From contig NZ_ABCP01000021.1 of NCBI RefSeq assembly GCF_000170835.1, positions 1 through 59,909 of the forward strand: a DNA stretch of 59,909 bases, written 5' to 3'. A model generated the notes under the pieces. It made no database searches. It had not been told where the DNA came from and worked only from the letters and a program-made list of their open reading frames with translations. Each line of letters begins with the position of its first letter. Positions within the stretch are counted from its first letter, which is position 1. A program made the position numbers and the translations under genes. This stretch comes from Marinobacter algicola DG893. GTDB taxonomy: Bacteria; Pseudomonadota; Gammaproteobacteria; Pseudomonadales; Oleiphilaceae. Below, one piece after another: positions 35,155-44,356 of the stretch.

Positions 35155-37983
35155 TCACTGATCCCGTCCCAGAAGACGCGGAAAAGATTCGAGAGCGCTG
35201 TTCACGGAATCCAGATTAAACGCCTCCACATCCGCCAACAGCTTCTCTCCATAGCGGGTAACCGAAGGCGAGCGGAACCGCTTGCCCCATTCCAGCACAC
35301 GGTTGGCAAAATCCTTCATCTGTTCCGGATCGCCGCTTTCTCTCACAGTCTCCCACTCGTCGCCAAAATCCCGTGCAAGTTGCTCTTGCAACCATCCACG
35401 TTCCTGCATGCTGAGTGTCTGTGCCAACAGGCGTTCCGACTCCTCGGGCGTACCATCTTCTTCCGCCTGGGCACCCGTTGCCTCAACCCGAGGAAGCTTG
35501 ACCGTAAAGGTGGAGCCTGCTCCAGGCTCACTCTCAACCTGTAGTTCACCGCCCATCATTCGTACCAGCTTGCGGCTGATCGCCAGGCCCAGCCCCGTGC
35601 CCCCATAACGCCGCGTGTTCTGTCCTTCCTGCTGTTCAAAGGCGTCGAAGATCTGCTCCTGCTGGTCGGGAGGAATGCCGATGCCGGTATCGGACACTGT
35701 CACAACCAAGCGGTAAAAGCAGCGACGATCAACCTCGCTGGCCGTCTCCTCGACTGGCTGCTTCTCCGATGACTTCCGCGGTGTAGCCGTGGCACGGACC
35801 GTCACACCACCCTCATGGGTAAACTTGATGGCATTACCAACGAGATTGAAAAGCACCTGCCGCAGCCGCGTTTCATCCAGCATCATCGCCGCCGGCATCT
35901 TGGAATCCACGCTGACTTCCAGCGAGATACCCTGCTCTGTGGCACGCAGGTCGAATATGTGGCGTACATCACTGAGCAGCCGCCGTACCGATACCGCCGA
36001 ATACTCCAGCCGCATCTTTCCCGCTTCGATGCGCGACAAATCCAGGATGTCGTTAATAAGCATCAACAGGCTGCGGCTGCCCGCGCGAATGGCATCCAGG
36101 TAATTACGTTGCTGGGGATCCTTGACCGTATTGCTCAGCAGATCGCTGTAGCCAATCACAGCGTTCATCGGAGTACGAATCTCATGGGACATATTGGCGA
36201 GGAATTCGCTTTTCGTCAGGCTGGCCGCCTCGGCTTCCCGCGCCAGGCGTTCCGCCTCCAGTTTGGCCGCCCGAAGCTCGTCTTCGCTGCGTCGCAGTGC
36301 GTTTTCAGATCGGATTCGCTCATCCACCTCCCGCGACAGCTTACGGTTCCAGTACAGGAAAATCAGCACCACCACGATGGCGATAAGCACAATACGACGC
36401 ACCACGGTGTAGTCCGTTTCCTGCTCGATATCCAGGTGGATCCAGCGATTGTAGATCGACTCGGTCTCGGTCGCGTCCAGACTGCCCAGCGCTTTATTGA
36501 GGATCCGCTGCAGTTCGGGCCGTTCCTTACTGACGGCAAACCTTAACTCATACTGGTAAGGCGTAATGCTTGTTATCCGAAGGTTGGATAGCCCCAGGCG
36601 GGCAACGGTATAGCTGACGGCCGGAATATGCGTCACCATGACGTCGAGATCACCGTTGGACAGGGCCAGCAGCCCCTCCTCGATGGACGTCACCGGATAC
36701 AGATCGAGGTTGGGGTGGTTGATCAATAGATAATCATGCCCCGCCTGGCGGTTCACCACACCCACCTTTTCGTCTCTCAACTCCCTCAATTCGCCGATAA
36801 ATCGACCATCATCACGAATGGCAAGGGCAATGGGAACGGTCAAGTAAGCGCGGCTGAACAGAAAAGATTCCTCGACCCTGGGGGTTCGGGACATCGCGGG
36901 CAGTATATCCACCTCACCCGAGCGCAGAGCGTTTTCTTCGTCGGCACTGTTGTCCATCACCTGACGGCTGAAGCGAATATTCAGTTGCTCTTCCAGGCGT
37001 TTGACCAAATCCGGCACGAGCCCGGCAGACTGACCATTCTGGGTATATTCGAACGGTGGCCAATCCGGCCGAAAGGCCACGCGAAGATTGGGGTTTCGAT
37101 TGAGAAATGCCCTCTCGTCAACCGACAGGGAAATGGCGGAGGGGTCCAGTTCCGGCAACTCAGTCTGCAACCACGACTGGCGGATCGACCGGTGCTCACC
37201 GTGGTCAATAGCCAGAACCGCCTGGTTCAGCACACGATACAGCTGGTCGCTCTTTTGGTTATTCTCCTGATCACTCTGCGCGGCCATTTCCAGCACCACG
37301 TCGACCGATTGCTGGTTCAGCAATGTGGCCACCCCAACGCCATTGACCATGGCGGACTGCAGGTAGTCCGACACCACCGGAACCGGGCCCAGAAACGCGT
37401 CCGCCTGTCCCGACAGCACCCTTCCAACGGCTTCGCTGATACTGGAAACCGGTACAGGTGAAAAGCTATTGACGGGATCAAGCAATGCAAACTGGTTAGG
37501 ATCGTTGGTGATCAGGGCGATGTTTGCGTCCTCAAGGTCCGAGAGCGTGCGAATGCCCGCATCATCGGCACCAACGAATATGCCATAGGTCAAACTCATC
37601 AATGGCGAGGAAAGCACCACATTGGAAGGGGGAGAACGGTGGGCCAGACGGGTACTCAACCGGGCATCCAGGGTCCCATCCTGCAACCATGCGCCGAGTT
37701 GTTCGTCCGGGGCCGACACCGCCTCAATAGGCACGCCAAGCTTCTCTGACAGCCGGTTGAGGTAGTCAATGAAAATACCTGCCAGCTCTCCCTCACCCGT
37801 ATCGAACACCAGCGGCACCTGACCACTTCGCACCCCAACGCGGAAGGATTCCCTCTCTGCCAGCCAGGTCAGATCCTCGCTACCCAACACTGGCGCCGGA
37901 GAGGGTTGCGGCGGCTCTGCAGCGGGCACGCCCGGCACCAGCAGAATGGTCAGCAACAACACAACATGAAAAACGGACCTCAC
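35155..37983 (-). CDS. Sensor histidine kinase, two solute-binding domains
   Basis: 942 residues with a BvgS-like sensor layout: signal peptide, two periplasmic type 3 solute-binding domains (about 30-280 and 290-520), one membrane helix (about 528-548), a linking coiled coil, HisKA with the phosphoacceptor in [11 protein letters not shown] near 600, and a HATPase domain with DTGIGIPP and [16 protein letters not shown]-terminal helical segment of about 90 residues resembles an HPt but shows no clear acceptor histidine. There is no receiver domain, so a separate response regulator must exist; none is encoded beside it. The ligand may be an amino acid or small organic acid. Confidence 0.9.
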   Translation of the reverse strand: MRSVFHVVLLLTILLVPGVPAAEPPQPSPAPVLGSEDLTWLAERESFRVGVRSGQVPLVFDTGEGELAGIFIDYLNRLSEKLGVPIEAVSAPDEQLGAWLQDGTLDARLSTRLAHRSPPSNVVLSSPLMSLTYGIFVGADDAGIRTLSDLEDANIALITNDPNQFALLDPVNSFSPVPVSSISEAVGRVLSGQADAFLGPVPVVSDYLQSAMVNGVGVATLLNQQSVDVVLEMAAQSDQENNQKSDQLYRVLNQAVLAIDHGEHRSIRQSWLQTELPELDPSAISLSVDERAFLNRNPNLRVAFRPDWPPFEYTQNGQSAGLVPDLVKRLEEQLNIRFSRQVMDNSADEENALRSGEVDILPAMSRTPRVEESFLFSRAYLTVPIALAIRDDGRFIGELRELRDEKVGVVNRQAGHDYLLINHPNLDLYPVTSIEEGLLALSNGDLDVMVTHIPAVSYTVARLGLSNLRITSITPYQYELRFAVSKERPELQRILNKALGSLDATETESIYNRWIHLDIEQETDYTVVRRIVLIAIVVVLIFLYWNRKLSREVDERIRSENALRRSEDELRAAKLEAERLAREAEAASLTKSEFLANMSHEIRTPMNAVIGYSDLLSNTVKDPQQRNYLDAIRAGSRSLLMLINDILDLSRIEAGKMRLEYSAVSVRRLLSDVRHIFDLRATEQGISLEVSVDSKMPAAMMLDETRLRQVLFNLVGNAIKFTHEGGVTVRATATPRKSSEKQPVEETASEVDRRCFYRLVVTVSDTGIGIPPDQQEQIFDAFEQQEGQNTRRYGGTGLGLAISRKLVRMMGGELQVESEPGAGSTFTVKLPRVEATGAQAEEDGTPEESERLLAQTLSMQERGWLQEQLARDFGDEWETVRESGDPEQMKDFANRVLEWGKRFRSPSVTRYGEKLLADVEAFNLDSVNSALESFPRLLGRDQ

Positions 37984-38118
37984 TGGATATCCTCACCGGT
38001 TCGGCTACAGTTCAGGGAACCATACCCGTAAATTCTTCCGATTGCATTCAGCGGGTTACCCGATCTACTCTGATCGTGCCCACAGCGTTTTAAAGCACCG
38101 GCAACCTTGGGGAGAACC

Positions 38119-38358
38119 ATGACCATGGATACCAGCAAACACGATTTCAGCGCGCTTTTTGAACAACTCGGCATGCCGTCCGACAGCGTCAGCATTGAGG
38201 ATTTTATCGCCCGGCACTCGCCACTGCCCTCGGAAATCGCGCTGCAGGACGCCCCTTTCTGGTCGGAAAGCCAGTCACATTTTCTTGAAGAGGGCCTCGA
38301 AGACGACTCTGACTGGGCAGAAGTTATCGATGAACTCGATGCCCTGATGAGGCACTGA
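38119..38358 (+). CDS. DUF2789 protein
   Basis: 79-residue acidic protein with MDTSKHDFSALFEQLGMP, IEDFIARHSPLP, and DDSDWAEVIDELDALMR, which I recognise as DUF2789. No known function. GGGGAG lies 4 bases before ATG 38119 and 10 bases before a second ATG two codons later. It is divergent from the sensor kinase, and converges on the diguanylate cyclase with a one-base gap. Confidence 0.85.
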   Translation: MTMDTSKHDFSALFEQLGMPSDSVSIEDFIARHSPLPSEIALQDAPFWSESQSHFLEEGLEDDSDWAEVIDELDALMRH

Positions 38359-38359
38359 G

Positions 38360-40036
38360 TCAGACATCGCGCCCTGCGATAAGCACCTGGTCACGGCCGG
38401 AGTCCTTGGCGAGGTACAGAGCCTTGTCGGCCCGGTCGAACACATCATCCTCGTCGTCGTCCCCATCGAATTCCGCCAGCCCTGCTGAAAAGGTCACCGA
38501 CACCGGTTCTCCCCGGAAATGGAATGGCAGCTCCGCAATATGCCCGCGCATGCTGTCCAATACCGACCGGGCATTATCCACATTGGTTTCCGGCAACAGA
38601 ATCACGAACTCTTCCCCGCCGAAACGGGCGATGAAGTCAGTTGCCCTGAGACGTTCACGGAGGGCTCGCGCAACCAGTTGCAACACGCGATCACCCGCCT
38701 TGTGCCCATAGGAATCGTTCACACGCTTAAAAAAATCGATATCAAGCACGCAGACCGACAATGAATGACGATAACGCTGCCAGCGCTGGTACTCGAATGA
38801 CAGTCGCTCTTGCCAGGCTTCCCGATTGGGCAATTGAGTCAGGACGTCGGTGAGGGCTTTCTCGCGTTCCTCCCTGAGTTTTTCCCGAACCTGTTCCGAC
38901 TGGGCCTCCATCGTCACCAGTTTCTCCTGCATGAGCTCCAGTTGCAGCGACAGGTTGCGCTCGCGCTCGGACTCCTGCTCCCGAAACCGCTCGACGGCAC
39001 CACTGATCGACTCCATGTGCTGGCTCACCGAGTCTTTCAGCTCGTCGAAGTCGACACTTTTTTCCACTTGCTGGCCGAACGACCGTAGCTCCTGGCGAAT
39101 ATCACGATCCAATTCCTGCGAGGCGTCCAGTCGCCCAGCCTGAGCAGTCGCCTGCTCTGAGAAGCATTGGCGCAGCGCTTCCAGACGTTCATCGAGGCGC
39201 CTCAGGAAGGCCTCGAATTCCCTTTGCCCCCGGGTAACCGCGGCGATCACCAGTTCCGCCACGCTGGCCAGCCCCTCCCGCAGTTCATCCCAGCTGTCGC
39301 TGCTCAACAGAGATTCCTGCAGTCGTCGGGCTCTCGCCTCCGATGCTGCCTCCAATGTTACCTGATCCAGCATATGGCCCAGCAGCTCACCAACTCGACG
39401 CGCTATCTTCAGGCGTTCGCTGTCTTCCGCGCCAGGCACTGCCAGCTCAACGGCGGAAGAAACCAGCGGGTCCTCGGCGGCTTCCGCCAATGTCGGCTGC
39501 TCAGACGACGCCGGATTTCCCCGGCCACTAAACAGCCGGCCAAACCGACTTCGCTTGCGATTTCGTCCATCACCACTGCCCAGCCCATTTTCCAGCACCA
39601 AAGCCAGATCGACCAACCAGCCGGTCGCATCGAGCTGAAGGGTTTCCGGTTTCCGGAGTCGTTTCTCAAGGTCGCGAATACGGTCCTTGCCGGATTTGAA
39701 CATAGGATGGGAACGCAGTTCCGATAGCAACTGCTCGAATGTCGTTCTCAGCCGGTCCGTGGATTCGGCCTTGCGGTCGTCCAACGCGGCCACCTGGCGG
39801 TCGATTCTCTCCTGCAAATCCCGCCAGCTGTCTGCGTTGAGAGGGGGTTTTCGGAGCTCGTCGCGAACCCGTTCCAGCAAACGGTCCAGCTCCGCAGTCT
39901 GCCCTTCCGAGGCCAGACTGGTGCGCACCAGCATACGCTGGAGCAGATTCCTTTCAGCTTCCCAATGCGATTCACGCTGATCTGATGATTCAAGTGCCTG
40001 GAGGTACTTGTCCTTCCAGGATGGATCCGATGACAT
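38360..40036 (-). CDS. Diguanylate cyclase with intact I-site
   Basis: 558 residues: a long helical, coiled-coil-rich N-terminus (about 1-380, no membrane segment) and a C-terminal GGDEF domain (about 390-555). The active site is FGGEEF near residues 471-475, and the inhibitory I-site RATD lies exactly five residues before it, so c-di-GMP synthesis with product inhibition is expected. The N-terminal helices may drive oligomerisation or bind a partner. The gene follows xerC on the same strand by 47 bases. SD CAGGAGC. Confidence 0.9.
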   Translation of the reverse strand: MSSDPSWKDKYLQALESSDQRESHWEAERNLLQRMLVRTSLASEGQTAELDRLLERVRDELRKPPLNADSWRDLQERIDRQVAALDDRKAESTDRLRTTFEQLLSELRSHPMFKSGKDRIRDLEKRLRKPETLQLDATGWLVDLALVLENGLGSGDGRNRKRSRFGRLFSGRGNPASSEQPTLAEAAEDPLVSSAVELAVPGAEDSERLKIARRVGELLGHMLDQVTLEAASEARARRLQESLLSSDSWDELREGLASVAELVIAAVTRGQREFEAFLRRLDERLEALRQCFSEQATAQAGRLDASQELDRDIRQELRSFGQQVEKSVDFDELKDSVSQHMESISGAVERFREQESERERNLSLQLELMQEKLVTMEAQSEQVREKLREEREKALTDVLTQLPNREAWQERLSFEYQRWQRYRHSLSVCVLDIDFFKRVNDSYGHKAGDRVLQLVARALRERLRATDFIARFGGEEFVILLPETNVDNARSVLDSMRGHIAELPFHFRGEPVSVTFSAGLAEFDGDDDEDDVFDRADKALYLAKDSGRDQVLIAGRDV

Positions 40037-40083
40037 TTAGCGCTCCTGGCCCTTTACTGGACGCCTATTCCGTGACTGATGCC

Positions 40084-41037
40084 TCAACGGTGCTCCGTTT
40101 CCTCCCCGTTACGACGACGGCGAGCCCTGGGATGGCTCTGATCGTAGACCTTTGCCAGATGCTGGAAGTCCAGATGAGTATAGACCTGGGTCGTCGCTAT
40201 GTCCGCATGGCCAAGCAACTCCTGCACCGCTCGCAGGTCGCCACTGGACTCCAGCATATGGCTGGCGAAGGAATGCCGAAGCAGGTGGGGATGCAGCCTT
40301 TGATCCGCCCCTTTCGACATTCCCCACCGGCTGAGGCGGGACTGGATACTGCGGGTACTGAGCCGATCGCCTCGTCGGCTCACGTACAAGGCGTTCTCTC
40401 CGTCTGGCGCCATCGCTCCGCGCACTTCAAGCCACTGCGCCAGAGCCTCCAGGGCCCTTCGCCCGACCGGCAGGAGGCGCTCCTTACGCCCCTTACCCAG
40501 CACTCGCACCTCCCCGCCTCGGACGTCCACGGATTGAAGATCCAGCCCCGCCAGTTCCGACAATCGCAGCCCGGAGGAATACATCAGCTCGAACATGCTC
40601 AGGTCGCGAATCTCCAGGGGATCATCGGGCGCTGCGTCCAGCAGGTGGTTGAGCTGGTCCACATCCGCCACCCTCGGCAGGCGCTTACCGGACTTGGGAG
40701 CCCGGATGTCCAGCGCAGGGTTGTCCACCGCCAGGTGTTCCCGTAACAGGTATTCGTAAAACCGGCGGATGGCAGACAGGTGACGGGCAATACTTCTACC
40801 GCCCAAGCCTTCACGGCTGAGCTGGGCAACGTATCGTCGCAAGTCGTGGCTGGTGACCGACCGCCAGGCCGGCGACGGTTGATGCTCAACCCACACAGCG
40901 AATCGCTTCAGGTCATCGCGATAACTGTCGCAGGTGCGCGGTGAGTGTCGCTTCTCCGACGCCAGATAACGCAGGAACGCGGCCACAGGCTCTGCCAGTG
41001 TGGCAGATGGGCCCGCTTCCTCGTTGACCAGCGACAT
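40084..41037 (-). CDS. xerC: Tyrosine recombinase XerC
   Basis: 317-residue site-specific recombinase that with XerD resolves chromosome dimers at dif. N-terminal SAM-like DNA-binding domain (about 15-105), catalytic domain with Arg in SSGLRLSELAGL, Lys in GKGRKERLLP, HLLRHSFASHML, GHADIATTQ and the nucleophile Tyr in QVYTHLD. It is 2 bases downstream of the DUF484 gene, the usual partner, and is followed by the diguanylate cyclase. Confidence 0.96.
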   Translation of the reverse strand: MSLVNEEAGPSATLAEPVAAFLRYLASEKRHSPRTCDSYRDDLKRFAVWVEHQPSPAWRSVTSHDLRRYVAQLSREGLGGRSIARHLSAIRRFYEYLLREHLAVDNPALDIRAPKSGKRLPRVADVDQLNHLLDAAPDDPLEIRDLSMFELMYSSGLRLSELAGLDLQSVDVRGGEVRVLGKGRKERLLPVGRRALEALAQWLEVRGAMAPDGENALYVSRRGDRLSTRSIQSRLSRWGMSKGADQRLHPHLLRHSFASHMLESSGDLRAVQELLGHADIATTQVYTHLDFQHLAKVYDQSHPRARRRRNGEETEHR

Positions 41038-41039
41038 GG

Positions 41040-41786
41040 TCAGCGGGACTCCGCGACCACATCGGTGACAGGCACCGTGGCGGCATGCCTCTGCAGGATG
41101 GGCGGCAACAGGCGGCTCAGGGTGTCGCTGATGTAGGTCAGGAACAGTGAGCCCATACTCTGGTCAAAGTATCCGGGTTCGCAGCTGCCCACGGCAAACA
41201 CCCCGACCAGCTCGTTGTTACGCAGCGGGACCAGTGCCACTGAGGCAATGGGCTCCTCCCGGTCCGGGAACAGAAAGCTGCGCTCGCTCTCACGGAACTG
41301 GCCACAAACCGCGCGATCCCCTTCCAGCAAGCCGCCCAAGCGCGCTTTCGCCGCGTCCGGCGACACCACGTGCAGGGCGCCTTGCGCCGCTGCCGGCAAC
41401 TCGCTGTCGGTGAAGAGAATCACCGAGGCCGCGTCCAGACCGAAATCACCACGGATACTGTCATCAATCGCGGCGGCCATATCATTCAGGTTACGGGCCT
41501 CGATAACCTGCATCAGCAGGCGTTTGCTCTTCTCGAAAAGGCGGTCGTTGTGGCGGGCAATGGACACCAGCTCCACCAGTTCGCGGCGCAAGGTGTCGCG
41601 CTGTTCGCGGAACAGGTGCACCTGGCGCTCCACCAACGAGATCGCCCGGCCGCTGTCGTGGGGCAAGGTCAGGCTGCGCAGGAGCTCGTCCTGATCAATA
41701 AAGAAATCGGGGTTATTCCGCAGATAATCTGCGACGGCTTCCCGGGTGAGCCCTTCGGCCTTCTTGTGGGCCGTTTGTTCTGTCAT
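41040..41786 (-). CDS. DUF484 GAF-like protein
   Basis: 248 residues: short helical N-terminus with VADYLRNNPDFFIDQDELL, coiled coil about 50-90 (LVERQVHLFREQRDTLRRELVEL) and a GAF-like domain ending with VGVFAVGSCEPGYFDQSMGSLFLTYISDTLSRLL. DUF484 proteins are regularly encoded between dapF and xerC; role unclear. ATG at 41786 has GGAGAG upstream; a longer reading is disfavoured. It is 16 bases downstream of dapF. Confidence 0.92.
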   Translation of the reverse strand: MTEQTAHKKAEGLTREAVADYLRNNPDFFIDQDELLRSLTLPHDSGRAISLVERQVHLFREQRDTLRRELVELVSIARHNDRLFEKSKRLLMQVIEARNLNDMAAAIDDSIRGDFGLDAASVILFTDSELPAAAQGALHVVSPDAAKARLGGLLEGDRAVCGQFRESERSFLFPDREEPIASVALVPLRNNELVGVFAVGSCEPGYFDQSMGSLFLTYISDTLSRLLPPILQRHAATVPVTDVVAESR

Positions 41787-41802
41787 GCTGCTCTCCTGAT
41801 GG

Positions 41803-42786
41803 TCAGGGCCTTGATGTGGCCGGCTGGCGATGGCGATTGTTCTGTCGGTTGGTACCGGATTTTGCATCGCTGTGCCGCGTGCTCTTACGTCGTCTCGGGG
41901 GCTGGTCTGCCGGCAGGCGAAGCTGACCCTCGAAAACACTGGCCGTCGGGCCTTCCATCATAACAGGGGCCCCCTCACCCTGCCATTCGATGACCAGGCG
42001 CCCACCTTTCAGCTCGACGTCCACCCGGTTATCCAGCAACCCTCGCAAGCAGCCGGCAACCACCGCCGCACAGGCGCCACTGCCGCAGGCCATGGTTTCA
42101 CCGGAACCACGCTCGAACACCCTCAGGCGGACGTGAGTCCGGTCAACAATCTGCAGGAACCCGATGTTGGCCCGCGCCGGGAACCGCGGATGATTCTCAA
42201 GCCTGGGGCCATACTCGCCTACCGGGGCGGTATCCACGTCATCCACCAGTAGCACGCCATGGGGGTTGCCCATGGAAACGGCACTGAGTTCCACGGTATC
42301 ACCGCCGAGTTCCACTGTGTACACGTCCTTGCGGCGGTCAGCGGCGAACGGAATGGCCGGAGGGTTGAGCTCCGGCACCCCCATATCGACGGTAACCATG
42401 CCTGCACGCCCGACTCTCAGTTCGATAACGCCCTTGGCGGTCTGAACCCGGATCACCTTCTTGTTGGTCAGGCGCTGGTCGCGGACAAAACGGGCAAAAC
42501 AGCGGGCCCCGTTGCCACATTGTTCGACTTCTGAGCCATCGCTGTTGAATATCCGGTAGCGAAAGTCCACGTCGGGCAGCCCCGGAGGTTCAACCACCAG
42601 CAACTGATCAAAGCCAATACCGAAATTCCGGTCGGCCAGTTCGCGGATCATCTCCGGGCGCAGGCGAAAGGGCTGGCTGATGGCGTCCACCACCATGAAG
42701 TCGTTCCCCAGACCGTGCATCTTGGTGAAGTTAAGCATGGGGCCCTGACTGCGCCGGGACTGACTCATATCCGCTTCCCCACTCAT
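41803..42786 (-). CDS. dapF: Diaminopimelate epimerase
   Basis: Converts LL- to meso-diaminopimelate for lysine and peptidoglycan. The two catalytic cysteines are in CGNGARCF and [21 protein letters not shown] starts the domain. At 327 residues it is longer than the usual 275 because of an N-terminal lead of about 16 residues and a basic C-terminal tail rich in Arg, Asn, Gln and Lys (after LPADQPP). ATG at 42786 overlaps the lysA stop (ATGA); an ATG at 42768 with GGGGAAGCGG upstream is a strong alternative. Confidence 0.95.
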   Translation of the reverse strand: MSGEADMSQSRRSQGPMLNFTKMHGLGNDFMVVDAISQPFRLRPEMIRELADRNFGIGFDQLLVVEPPGLPDVDFRYRIFNSDGSEVEQCGNGARCFARFVRDQRLTNKKVIRVQTAKGVIELRVGRAGMVTVDMGVPELNPPAIPFAADRRKDVYTVELGGDTVELSAVSMGNPHGVLLVDDVDTAPVGEYGPRLENHPRFPARANIGFLQIVDRTHVRLRVFERGSGETMACGSGACAAVVAGCLRGLLDNRVDVELKGGRLVIEWQGEGAPVMMEGPTASVFEGQLRLPADQPPRRRKSTRHSDAKSGTNRQNNRHRQPATSRP

Positions 42787-44033
42787 TCCGGCAAACAGCT
42801 TTCTGGGCCAAGCTGTTCTTCCAGGGTTTCCCGCCGACGCACCACATGCACCTGCTCGCCATCCACCATCAGCTCCGGTGGGCGGTTACGTGTGTTGTAG
42901 TTGGAACTCATGACAAAACCATAGGCCCCAGCTGAGCGAACCGCCAGCAAATCGCCGGCCTGGAGTCTCAGTTTGCGATCCTTGCCGAGGAAATCACCCG
43001 TCTCACACACCGGCCCAACCAGATCCCAATGTTTCTCGTCGCCGTCGTTGCGGGGTGTTACCGGGATAATGGATTGCCACGCGCTGTACAGTGCGGGACG
43101 AATCAGGTCGTTCATCGCCGCATCTGTGATGGCGAAATTGCGATGCTCGGTGCACTTGAGGAATTCCACGCGCGTCAGCAGGATGCCGGCGTTGGCGGCA
43201 ATGGACCGCCCCGGTTCCATGATCAGTTCCAGCGACCGGTCGCCCAGGCGCTCCGCCAGCGCGGTCACGTAATCCGACGGTTGCGGCGGCTGCTCCTGAT
43301 CGTAGGTGACCCCCAGTCCACCACCCATATCCAGATGCCGGATATTGATGTTCTTCTTTGCCAGGGTGTCGATCAGTTCCAACACACGGTCCAGTGCATC
43401 GAGGAAAGGTGACACCGAGGTGAGCTGCGAGCCGATGTGGCAATCCACACCCTGTATGTCCAGGTTTGCCATGGCGGCGGCGCGCTCATAAACGGCCGGC
43501 GCTTCCGCAATGTCGATACCGAACTTGTTCTCTTTCAGCCCGGTGGAGATATAGGGATGGGTACCGGCGTCCACGTCCGGGTTCACGCGCAGGGAAACCG
43601 GCGCCCTGACACCGAGCTCACCCGCCACTTCATTCAGGCGATCCAGTTCGGTGTCGGATTCCACATTGAAACAGCGAACACCGGCCTCGAGGGCGCGGCG
43701 CATTTCCCAGCGCTGCTTGCCCACCCCGGAAAAGACGGTTTTCGCAGGGTCCCCGCCGGCACGAATCACCCGTTCCAGTTCTCCGGCAGACACGATATCA
43801 AAGCCGGCGCCGAGCCTTGCCAACACGTTCAGTACAGCGATATTGCTGTTGGCCTTGACGGCGTAGCACACCAGGTGTGGCCGACCGGCAAGGGCATCAT
43901 CATAGGCGCGGTAATGACGTTCGAGGGTGGCGCGGGAATAGACATAGGCAGGCGTACCAAAACGCCGGGCAATGTCCTCAACCGCCACGTTCTCAGCGAA
44001 CAATTCACCGCTGCGGTAATTGAAGTGATCCAT
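42783..44033 (-). CDS. lysA: Diaminopimelate decarboxylase
   Basis: PLP enzyme for the final lysine step, decarboxylating meso-diaminopimelate. 416 residues with the PLP lysine in [10 protein letters not shown] near 58, [24 protein letters not shown], and [14 protein letters not shown] near the C-terminus. It lies in a lptM-lysA-dapF-DUF484-xerC series, matching other gammaproteobacteria, and shares 4 bases with dapF. Confidence 0.97.
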   Translation of the reverse strand: MDHFNYRSGELFAENVAVEDIARRFGTPAYVYSRATLERHYRAYDDALAGRPHLVCYAVKANSNIAVLNVLARLGAGFDIVSAGELERVIRAGGDPAKTVFSGVGKQRWEMRRALEAGVRCFNVESDTELDRLNEVAGELGVRAPVSLRVNPDVDAGTHPYISTGLKENKFGIDIAEAPAVYERAAAMANLDIQGVDCHIGSQLTSVSPFLDALDRVLELIDTLAKKNINIRHLDMGGGLGVTYDQEQPPQPSDYVTALAERLGDRSLELIMEPGRSIAANAGILLTRVEFLKCTEHRNFAITDAAMNDLIRPALYSAWQSIIPVTPRNDGDEKHWDLVGPVCETGDFLGKDRKLRLQAGDLLAVRSAGAYGFVMSSNYNTRNRPPELMVDGEQVHVVRRRETLEEQLGPESCLPE

Positions 44034-44071
44034 GGATTTCCTGAGCCTGTTATCGGGGCAGTCTGCCGAAC

Positions 44072-44252
44072 CTAGTGGTCTTCAGCCGGTTCGCCGCTGT
44101 CGTGTTCGCCAGGTTTCTGGCTGGGTGTGGCCTGCTCGGTTGTAACATCGTCACTGGCCGGTGCCGGACGATACAACGGCCCCTTCTGGCCACACCCAAC
44201 CCCAGAACGCGACCATCACCAGCAGGAACATGAATGTCTGTCCTGGCTTCAT
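44072..44252 (-). pseudogene. lptM: LptM-like lipoprotein gene with a +1 frameshift
   Basis: Between cyaA and lysA, where LptM (LppL/YifL) is normally encoded, one frame gives GCGQKGPLYRPAPASDD and ends GEPAEDH-stop, exactly the LptM mature pattern. But no start codon exists in that frame: a TGA lies 11 codons before the lipid Cys. The signal peptide (MFLLVMVAFW) is in the neighbouring frame from ATG 44252 or 44231. Removing one G from the GGGG run near 44201 joins both parts into a 59-residue lipoprotein. A sequencing error, a real inactivating mutation, or a recoding event would all look like this. Confidence 0.75.
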
Positions 44253-44328
44253 GGGTAGCTGCCCCCGTTGTCTGTATGCTCGCAGTATACCTGAGTGAGG
44301 CCGTGCCCGGCGAGATGCCACGGCACAC

Positions 44329-44356
44329 GATTCCGGATACTAGATTCCGGATACTA
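44329..44356. repeat. 14-bp tandem duplication at the cyaA stop
   Basis: GATTCCGGATACTA occurs twice head to tail. The copy at 44343-44356 contains the cyaA stop codon; the copy at 44329-44342 is just beyond it. Confidence 0.85.

Noticed and set aside
44050..44328. 92-codon minus-strand frame over the lptM region
   Set aside because: Not the lptM frame, Arg/Pro-rich and without a signal peptide; a shadow frame.
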